From the NCBI RefSeq assembly GCF_001310635.1, contig NZ_BAXR01000002.1, positions 62,001 through 126,000 on the forward strand: a stretch of DNA of 64,000 nt. Reading direction: 5' to 3'. A program made the translations under genes and the position numbers. Below the pieces are notes generated by a model, which was not told where the DNA came from, searched no databases, and saw nothing but the letters and a program-made list of their open reading frames with translations. This DNA is from Bacillus sp. JCM 19034. GTDB lineage: Bacteria; Bacillota; Bacilli; Bacillales; Bacillaceae_D. Below are positions 57,817 through 64,000 of the stretch, one piece after another. Every line of letters begins with the position of its first letter. Position 1 is the first letter of the stretch.

Positions 57817-58862
57817 TTAGCTACTAATTTTTTGATAAGTGGCCTCATCACATATTATATAGAGTTTTGCATCAGCAGGAATAGGATCTTGAAGCCGGCG
57901 AATAATGCTAAAATCTTCATGGTCGGCAATTAGTATAGCCCATACCTTTTTAAAGAAGTAAAAGCATCGTCATATACGATCCATTCAGGACGCTTACGAA
58001 TTTCCCAAATATCATCACCGTGTTTTCGGTGGAGCAGTTGCATGAATAATTTGGTTGAGCCGTTGTAAATCGCCGATTGTGCCATCAAATCGGAAAAGAC
58101 TTGATTGGATAATATATATTCATCAACATTAGCATGTTTGAAGTTTGAAATATGCTTTTCATTTAATACTTCTGCAATTGTATAGATTGGATGACTTCGT
58201 TCGCTAGCATAATTTTCAATTGCAGAGGCAATTAGTAATGTTTTACCATCTGCCTCAATGCTATTATGAATCGGGTCAGATGCAAAAATACAAACAGATG
58301 CAGCTTGTAAAATATTAGCACGTTCCAATGTTTCACGAGAGGTTGGATCTCCCTGAATATATTGAATACGAGGGTGACTGAGCGGTGCTGTTTGTTTTGT
58401 ATCAATAAGAATAAGGTCACTTTTTTTTATCATTAACAATTCTTCAATCGTTTTATATGTTTTGCTTGACCATCCAATGATAATAAAGTGATCCTTCCCT
58501 CTATAATTCAATTTTCCTTCCTCCTTCATTTTTTGATAGGTACTAAATCCGTCTACGATTTTTCCGATCATGACACCAATTAAGGCAATTCCACTTAGAT
58601 AAAGGAAAATTCCAAAGATTTGACCCAAAACCGTCTTTGGAACGTAATCACCATAACCCACCGTTGTAACAGTCGTCATGACCCACCATAGGCCAATAAA
58701 TGGATTTGGAAAGGTTTCTGGTTCTATTGCGTAAATGATAAATGCACTAATAAGACAAAAAACACCTGTAAAGGCAAAAATAATGGTACGGCGTATACGA
58801 ATGATTTTTTTATTAGCTCGAACATAACCTTCTCCTCCTATATACCTTGTCATTATAGCCAT
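57817..58862 (-). CDS. yugO: Potassium channel YugO, frameshifted
   Basis: A two-TM K+ channel with cytosolic RCK domain, about 330-348 residues after repair. Selectivity filter TTVTTVGYGDYVPKT; membrane segments FTGVFCLISAFIIYAIE and LGQIFGIFLYLSGIALIGVM; RCK region DHFIIIGWSSKTYKTIEELL. One A is missing in the A-run 57947-57951; repair continues KVWAILIADHEDFSIIRRLQ to TAA at 57817-57819. The best ribosome-binding site (AGGAGGAGAAGG) precedes an ATG at 58825 reading MFELIKK, in a frame that joins the channel if one more A is missing in the A-run 58806-58812. YugO mediates K+ signalling in biofilms of B. subtilis. Confidence 0.86.
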
Positions 58863-58921
58863 TTTAGTAGCGAAACAATCGTCTTTTTGATAACATTAAT
58901 GGGATAGGGGGGAGAATGAAC

Positions 58922-59077
58922 ATGTCAGCGGTTATTTTTGGTTTGGCCATTTTTTGCGGTTGGTTTGTTTTTGACCTTGTTAAACATAAAAAAGTAACGA
59001 AGGAAATGGTCATTAGTTCTCTAGTGATTAGTGTAATTGCAGGAGTTGTCTGGTGGATACTAGATTTATTATTCTAG
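58922..59077 (+). CDS. Small two-TM membrane protein, unrecognised
   Basis: A 51-residue protein too short for most ORF lists: MSAVIFGLAIFCGWFVFDLV, a KHKKVTKEM loop, and VISSLVISVIAGVVWWILDL then LF. Two hydrophobic helices flank a positively charged turn. GGGGGGAG lies seven bases before the ATG at 58922 (another ATG at 58916 is possible). It is divergent from yugO, upstream of tRNA-Ala. I do not recognise the family; size and layout fit a small membrane regulator or toxin-like peptide, but neither is supported further. Confidence 0.6.
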   Translation: MSAVIFGLAIFCGWFVFDLVKHKKVTKEMVISSLVISVIAGVVWWILDLLF

Positions 59078-59139
59078 GAGGAAAATACTTGCATGGTGAG
59101 GTGGAACATTCTATAATTGATCTTGTCTATCTAAAATGT

Positions 59140-59212
59140 GGGGCATTAGCTCAGCTGGGAGAGCGCTTCGCTGGCAGCGAAGAGGTCAGCGGTTCGAGCC
59201 CGCTATGCTCCA
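59140..59212 (+). tRNA. tRNA-Ala (GGC)
   Basis: A 73-nt cloverleaf: acceptor GGGGCAT (59140-59146) and ATGCTCC (59205-59211), D arm TAGCTCAGCTGGGAGAG, anticodon stem CTTCG/CGAAG with loop CTGGCAG giving anticodon GGC (59173-59175), T arm with GGTTCGAGCC. Discriminator A at 59212; no encoded CCA. Confidence 0.95.
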
Positions 59213-59483
59213 TTTAAAATAAAACCTTGAATAATCATTTTCTATAGACTATATCTGAATCGATCAAGAAGAACAAATTAGTTATCACCACCATTTTTCC
59301 TTAGCACATAAATTCCACGTTTCAGCAAAATCCTCTTATGAATTTCCACACCATTTTCAATCTTCCTTTAGATCCTGAATCTGCTGCTCTACATAAATAA
59401 ACTGAAAAACCTTTTAAGCTTGAGACACTTTCGTGAAAAAGTCTTTTGCACCATCCAAGCTTTTAATTTAGCACAGTTATGCA
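59213..59483. other. Intergenic, tRNA-Ala to kynA
   Basis: Together with the terminator this is a gap of about 315 bases. On the minus strand one frame reads as a broken, coding-like series (SLDGAKDFFTKVSQA, KVFQFIYVEQQIQDLKED, EDFAETWNLCAKEKWW) separated by stops. It may be a decayed gene, but I recognise no family. Confidence 0.3.
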
Positions 59484-59526
59484 TAAAAATGCCTCTCCTA
59501 TTATGCTTATTTTGCCAAAGGAGAGG
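59484..59526 (-). terminator. Terminator of the kyn operon
   Basis: On the minus strand AACCTCTCCT... pairs AGGAGAGG-type arms (CCTCTCCT 59492-59499 with AGGAGAGG 59519-59526), followed by CATTTTTAT. It lies four bases beyond the kynA stop. Confidence 0.75.
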
Positions 59527-59529
59527 TTT

Positions 59530-60381
59530 TTATGTTTTAGATTTCTGTGCGTATATCCCATAATTCTGGGAAAAACGTTGATCTAATACTCTTTTTAAGT
59601 AATTTACTCCTGATGAGCCACCAGTTCCCACTTTAAAGCCGATAATACGCTCGACCGTTTTCATGTGCCGGAAGCGCCATTGCTGCAGCCAATCTTCAAT
59701 ATCCACAAGCTTTTCTGCAAGTTGGTATAAATTCCAATATTGGTCGGTATGACGGTAGACGGTGAGCCAAGCATCACGAACAGTCTCATCCGCTACATAT
59801 GGCTTTGAAAAATCACGATTGAGTAAGTCGGGGTTAATCGGCAGTCCTGCTCTTGAAAGTGCTTGAAGTGAAACGTCATATAGGCTTGGTGCATGAAACT
59901 CTCTCTCAAGCAATTGATGAAGCTTGGCGTCTTTTTCATAAATTTTTAAAATATGGCCTGTTTTATAACCGAGAGCAAATTCAATTAGACGATATTGATA
60001 CGACTGAAAGCCCGATGCTTGACCTAGTGAATCACGGAACTCCATGTATTCCGAAGGAGTCAAGGTTGAAAGAACATCCCATGCTTGGATAATTTGTGCT
60101 TGAATTTTAGAGACGCGGGCTAGTCGTTTAAATGAAGTGGGCAAGTCATCTGCTTGAATGGAATGAATCGCTGCGTTAGTTTCATGTAAGATCAGTTTCA
60201 TCCAAAGCTCGCTCACTTGATGAATGATGATAAAAAGCATCTCATCATGGTGATCAGATAGACGGTCTTGACTGGAGAGTAAGCCATCTAATTGTAAATA
60301 TTCACCGTATGTCATATTACTTTTAAAATCAGTATGAATCCCTTTTTCATTAGACGTTGCTTTATTTTGATAATCGGACAT
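59530..60381 (-). CDS. kynA: Tryptophan 2,3-dioxygenase KynA
   Basis: Haem-dependent tryptophan 2,3-dioxygenase, 283 residues, opening the indole ring to N-formylkynurenine. [40 protein letters not shown] (with the distal-side His) and the C-terminal [20 protein letters not shown] with the haem-ligand His region and GTGGSSG loop are intact. AAGGAGGC precedes the ATG. Last gene of kynU-kynB-kynA on the minus strand, two bases after kynB. Confidence 0.95.
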   Translation of the reverse strand: MSDYQNKATSNEKGIHTDFKSNMTYGEYLQLDGLLSSQDRLSDHHDEMLFIIIHQVSELWMKLILHETNAAIHSIQADDLPTSFKRLARVSKIQAQIIQAWDVLSTLTPSEYMEFRDSLGQASGFQSYQYRLIEFALGYKTGHILKIYEKDAKLHQLLEREFHAPSLYDVSLQALSRAGLPINPDLLNRDFSKPYVADETVRDAWLTVYRHTDQYWNLYQLAEKLVDIEDWLQQWRFRHMKTVERIIGFKVGTGGSSGVNYLKRVLDQRFSQNYGIYAQKSKT

Positions 60382-60383
60382 GG

Positions 60384-61013
60384 TTACGCCTCCTTAAGTG
60401 GTCTAATCACAGCACGAACAGGACTTCCATCAGCATCCTTAAGTGGTAAAGGCAAGGCAATCAGCTCATAATCACCTTCGGCAACACGATCGAGCATGAG
60501 ATTTTCTAAAATGTATATTTGGTGACGGTATAAGGCATGATGCCCCTCTAACTCCTTGCTATCAAGCTCATCAACTGATGGAACGTCGACCCCGATCAAC
60601 CGAATGCCTTTTTCACTTAAATAAGCTGCACCATCAGCTGTTACATATGGAATGCTTTTTGGAAAACGATCAGGTCGATTAGGAACTGACGTTTTCACTA
60701 GCAAACGGATGACCCCGTCTAAATCGATCTGGCTAAGGGCACATTCATCTATTTTGTTAAATGAAGAAAGATCCACCACTCGTGCTTTACCGATAAAAAC
60801 ATCCAGCTCTAAATCCAAAATCTTCTCTCCATCATTAAGGAAATGGAACGGTGCATCAACATGAGTACCAGAATGGAGACTCATCGTCATTTGCCCGATA
60901 TTAACGGAGCCTGTTTGTTCCTTGGAATATGTTACTTTATAAGAAAAAGGGGTATCACCAGGCCAATGGGCTAGTGTTTTGTCCAAAGGTTGTGAAATAT
61001 CAATCCAATTCAT
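60384..61013 (-). CDS. kynB: Kynurenine formamidase KynB
   Basis: Cyclase-family metal-dependent arylformamidase, 209 residues, hydrolysing N-formylkynurenine to kynurenine. The metal motif [14 protein letters not shown] (HxGTHxDxPxH) and [20 protein letters not shown] are characteristic of bacterial KynB. The start ATG at 61013 shares a base with the kynU stop (TAATG), showing translational coupling. Confidence 0.95.
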   Translation of the reverse strand: MNWIDISQPLDKTLAHWPGDTPFSYKVTYSKEQTGSVNIGQMTMSLHSGTHVDAPFHFLNDGEKILDLELDVFIGKARVVDLSSFNKIDECALSQIDLDGVIRLLVKTSVPNRPDRFPKSIPYVTADGAAYLSEKGIRLIGVDVPSVDELDSKELEGHHALYRHQIYILENLMLDRVAEGDYELIALPLPLKDADGSPVRAVIRPLKEA

Positions 61014-62298
61014 TAGGCGACTACCTCACGTTCATTTTTAAATTGTTGATACCGTTCTTCTGTCATAATCGTCTTAAGGATTTGCACGCTGTTCCACACT
61101 TCCTCAAACGTATTATAAAGAGCGACCGGTGCTAAGCGAATACCCTTTGGATTACGGAAATCAGGGACGATCCTTCTGCCTTTAAAGCTTTGCAAATTCT
61201 CGCTGCTTCTTTGTGCTCTAAATAAAGGTGGCCACCACGCTTATCATCCTCAAGTGGATTTTGAAACGTAAACTCGAAATCAGCTAACTCATGTTTGATC
61301 AAGTCCATCATATATTTCGTGAGCTTGAGTGATTTTTTGCGAATATTTTCTATTCCAGCTTCCTCAAAAATTTCCAGAGAACCAATGATCGGAGCAAGGC
61401 TCAATACATGTGGTGTCCCTATTTGAAATGCACCAGCATTCTTTGCTGGAGTTAAGGTATGATCCATGTCAAACTGTGTATCCTTGCTCGAACTAAACCA
61501 ACCAGCTAGACCAGGGTGTTGGCCGAAATGTCGATTGTTTACAAATAAACCGCCGACCCCGCCAGGACCACCATTCAAATGCTTGTAATTACACCAAAAA
61601 GCAAAATCCACATCCCACGCACTCAATTGATGAGGGATTGAGCCAATGGAGTGACACAAATCAAAGCCAATGACAATCCCACGCTTATGTGCTTCAACCG
61701 TCAATCGCTTCATATCTAAAATTTGTCCGCTTCGATACAAGACACCAGGTAGAACAATGAGTGCAATCTCTTCAGTCATTGCTTCAATAATGTCGTCTTC
61801 TAGCAATGTATGACCATCGCGACTCTTTACTTGAACTAAATGCACAGCTGGATCAAACCCCTTTAGTCGAAGCTGACTTTGCAGTGCATATATATCACTT
61901 GGAAAGTTCAATTCGTCCGCTAATATTTTTCGTTTTCGTTCCTTTAGTTGATAGAAGGTGCTTACTAGTTGATGAAGGTTAACAGTTGTCGATCCGGTTG
62001 CTATCACTTCCTCTGGTTTGCCGCCAACAAGAGGAGCCATCCTTTGACCAAGCTCTTCTGATAGATAAAACCAAGGATTCTCTCCTTTAGTCCAGCCATC
62101 AATACCGTAATTTTTCCATGTGTCTAAAAGGCTAAGTACTGACTTTTCTGCCCGCTTTGAAAGTAAACCTAGTGAATTACCGTCTAAGTAAATGCTATTT
62201 TTTTTGAGGTAAAACTCTTCACGGAAATGAGCAAGTTCATCTTGATCATCAAGCTGCAGTGCATACGCTTTTGCGTATATATTGTCTCGTTCTGTCAT
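61013..62298 (-). CDS. kynU: Kynureninase KynU, frameshifted
   Basis: PLP-dependent kynureninase, 428 residues after repair, cleaving kynurenine to anthranilate and alanine. [40 protein letters not shown] and the PLP lysine in [17 protein letters not shown] are intact. The main frame runs off at 61132; restoring one A near 61171 ([20 protein letters not shown]) completes the C-terminus to the stop that overlaps kynB. It is the first gene of the operon, preceded by a promoter buried in a double palindrome. GGGGAGG precedes the ATG. Confidence 0.94.
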
Positions 62299-62337
62299 AT
62301 CGTGTTCCTCCCCATCATATTTCTCATCTTAAATTGA

Positions 62338-62366
62338 ATTGTATATGGTCGTTGACATTGTGTCAA
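62338..62366 (-). promoter_or_regulatory. kynU promoter
   Basis: Minus strand -35 TTGACA (reverse of 62361-62366) and -10 TACAAT (reverse of 62338-62343), 17 bases apart, about 40 bases before the kynU start. The -35 is inside the palindromic operator. Confidence 0.65.
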
Positions 62367-62380
62367 TGACATGATGTCAA
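62352..62380. promoter_or_regulatory. Putative TetR-family operator in the kynU-tetR intergenic region
   Basis: Two adjacent palindromes: TTGACA-TTG-TGTCAA (62352-62366) and TGACAT-G-ATGTCA (62367-62379), sharing TGACA half-sites. They cover the kynU -35 and lie 70 bases before the divergent TetR gene, the normal setting for a locally acting TetR repressor that also controls itself. Confidence 0.6.
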
Positions 62381-62448
62381 TACGTTGTAAAACAGAAATA
62401 GACCTTGTAAAATGGGAGTAATAAGGTTTTGAATGGGAGTGTATACAA

Positions 62449-63056
62449 TTGGAAAAAGAACTGACAACAAGAGAACGCCAAGCAATTAAAACGCGAGAAA
62501 AACTTCTAGAAGCGGGAAAAGAGATATTTTTAGAAAACGGTTTTCAGAAAGCAACGATAACGCAAATTATTAAACGGGCGAATACTGGATATGGCACAGC
62601 TACGTTTATTTTAAAAATAAAGATGACCTTCTAATTATTCTAATGGAAGAAGTGATGGGAAAGTTCTATCAAGTAGCTGAACGCATCTATCAGCCTAAAA
62701 CGAAGGAAGAAGCCCGGCAGCTGATCTCGGAGCAAGTCCGCTTATTTTTAACGTGTGCGGTAGAAGAAGCGGCGATGATGAAGGTGGTCAAGGAGGCGAT
62801 AGGTAGCTCTCCAGAAATCGAAATGAAATGGAATGATATTCGCGAACGCTTTATTGAGAGGATTTCAATCGATATCCAGTTCTCACAAAACAATGGCCTT
62901 GCCACACCGACATTTAATCCGAGCTTAGTGTCTCGAGGCTGGTTTTACGCAAACGAAATGTTTATGTGGAACTATGTTATGGGTGAGGATCGCTTTTTGA
63001 TGGATGATGTGATTTCTCATCTGACGGATTTGTATATGGATGGGTTATATATTTAG
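62449..63056 (+). CDS. TetR-family regulator of the kyn operon, frameshifted
   Basis: A TetR/AcrR-family repressor, 202 residues after restoring one T near 62601. The N-terminal helix-turn-helix reads KTREKLLEAGKEIFLENGF, then KATITQIIKRANTGYGTAYV and YFKNKDDLLIILMEEVMGKF after repair; the C-terminal ligand domain (62643 onwards) is intact. Start is TTG 62449, eight bases after GGGAGTG. It is divergent from kynU across a double palindrome, so I infer that it represses kynUBA and releases in response to a tryptophan-pathway metabolite. Confidence 0.85.
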
Positions 63057-63311
63057 AAACGAATGAACGCTCGAGCTTTCTTATTTACAATCTTTTGATC
63101 ACAATGAGAATTCTGCTATAGCTTTAGAATATGCTAGTCTGCATTTGAAATCTATGCAGGTGATTCACTTGAACAAGTAATTCCACTTTTTTTCGCATCA
63201 GGGTTATCCGTTCTTTCTCTGGAATATTACATATTCTTTTTGTTTCAATAAAGAGAACTATGTTATATATATAGATATTGATTTTTTGTTAATTTAAAGG
63301 AGGATACTGGT

Positions 63312-64000
63312 ATGAAGTTAGTAAAGTACCAAAATGGAGATGACTTTCGCCTTGCTGCACAAGTAGACAGCAACATCATAGATTTACAAAAAGCTTATGA
63401 AGAAAAGTTAGTTTCGCTTGGTGACGAAATGGCCTCTGAAAAAGCTAAAATTATTGTTCCAGATCAGGTAAATGAATTTTTTAAAAGTGGAGAGAAAGCA
63501 ATGGATGCTGCAAAGGAGGCACTTGCATTTGTACTTGAAAGAGAGGACACATCAAATGCTGTCTTTTCTGAGGAAAGCGTTAAAATTGGTGCTCCTGTAC
63601 CTAATCCAAATAAGATTATATGTGTTGGTCAAAATTATCGGGAACACATACTAGAAATGAAGCGTGAAATTCCGAAGTATCCTGTTTTATTTGCGAAGTT
63701 TGCCAATGCTGTTAGTGGGCCAAAAGATAACATCCCATTGTCGCCGATTACAGAGAAGTTAGATTACGAAGCTGAGTTTGCTGTTGTTATAGGCAAAACG
63801 GCAAAGGATGTACCATTGGATGAGGCTTTAGATTATGTTGCTGGTTATACAATTGTGAATGATGTCACATTGCGAGACTTACAAAAGCGAACACTTCAAT
63901 GGCTACAGGGGAAGTCAGCTGATGGTACTTTACCTATGGGGCCATGTCTTGTTACAAAGGATGAAATTCCTGATCCTTCTGGTTTAGAAATTTCGTTAAC
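63312..64000 (+). CDS. Fumarylacetoacetate hydrolase-family protein, 3' truncated by the window
   Basis: An FAH-family hydrolase/decarboxylase, 229 residues before the window ends, open with no stop. Family marks: KIICVGQNYREHILEMK, YPVLFAKFANAVSGP, KLDYEAEFAVVIGK (metal-binding Glu), GYTIVNDVTLRDLQ and GKSADGTLPMGPCLV. It probably acts on a 2-keto acid from aromatic or sugar-acid breakdown. ATG 63312 follows AAAGGAGG. It is separated from the TetR gene by 255 bases, which contain no gene. Confidence 0.9.
   Translation, partial: MKLVKYQNGDDFRLAAQVDSNIIDLQKAYEEKLVSLGDEMASEKAKIIVPDQVNEFFKSGEKAMDAAKEALAFVLEREDTSNAVFSEESVKIGAPVPNPNKIICVGQNYREHILEMKREIPKYPVLFAKFANAVSGPKDNIPLSPITEKLDYEAEFAVVIGKTAKDVPLDEALDYVAGYTIVNDVTLRDLQKRTLQWLQGKSADGTLPMGPCLVTKDEIPDPSGLEISL

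Overview
The window is chromosomal DNA from a low-GC, endospore-forming member of the Bacillaceae. Gene content and order follow the Bacillus subtilis yus-yur-yun-yut-yum-yui-yug stretch. Sporulation genes (two CotF-type coat proteins, yunB, lytH, yutC, yutH, a Spo0E-like gene, a SplA-like gene) confirm a spore former. Differences from B. subtilis (an aminofutalosine-type menaquinone gene, an HD-GYP protein, a TRAP transporter, a kynurenine operon) suggest one of the more distant, possibly alkaliphilic, Bacillus-like genera; that placement is inference.

Layout. 1-2.7 kb: yugU-like gene, coat proteins, yusI, gcvH, yusG. 2.7-5.6 kb: S-box riboswitch and the methionine importer metNPQ. 5.66-6.1 kb: decayed IS1182-type transposase. 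6.2-12.1 kb: yurZ and the Fe-S assembly operon sufCDSUB. 12.5-21 kb: yunF, yunD, yunC, an HD-GYP gene with thyA-dfrA, yunB, lytH, lipA, yutC. 21.5-29.6 kb: yutD to yutH, the threonine operon hom-thrC-thrB, a SplA-like gene. 29.6-38 kb: yutI, yutJ, yuzB, dapF, mqnE, a Spo0E-like gene, yutM, yumC, yumB, yuiB. 38-42.9 kb: yuiC, yuiD and a TRAP transporter. 42.9-44.9 kb: AT-rich accessory islet with an EcsB-like gene and an IS1595-type remnant. 44.9-53.7 kb: bioY with a BirA operator, RDD protein, HU, YihY, luxS, a cysteine hydrolase, alaR-alaT-like pair, DEAD helicase, yugI, yuzA. 53.8-59.2 kb: yugJ, pgi, yugN, a K+ RCK subunit, the K+ channel yugO, tRNA-Ala(GGC). 59.5-64 kb: kynU-kynB-kynA with a divergent TetR gene and a truncated fumarylacetoacetase-family gene.

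The genes form a few functional blocks. These are S-box controlled methionine uptake, Fe-S and lipoate biogenesis (suf, yutI, yutM, lipA), electron transport and menaquinone (yumB, yumC, yutJ, mqnE), the aspartate-family pathway (hom, thrC, thrB, dapF), folate/dTMP (thyA, dfrA) and tryptophan catabolism (kyn).

The most important caution is that at least 19 genes, several normally essential, are interrupted by single- or two-base indels, mostly one-base losses in short homopolymers. Restoring the base gives the full family length every time. I read these as sequencing errors, not pseudogenes, and give the reconstructed gene extents. The most promising regulatory signals are a Rex-type operator before the NADH dehydrogenase gene yumB, a BirA operator over the bioY promoter, and a double palindrome over the kynU promoter. 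I found no CRISPR array, prophage or clear novel defence system.
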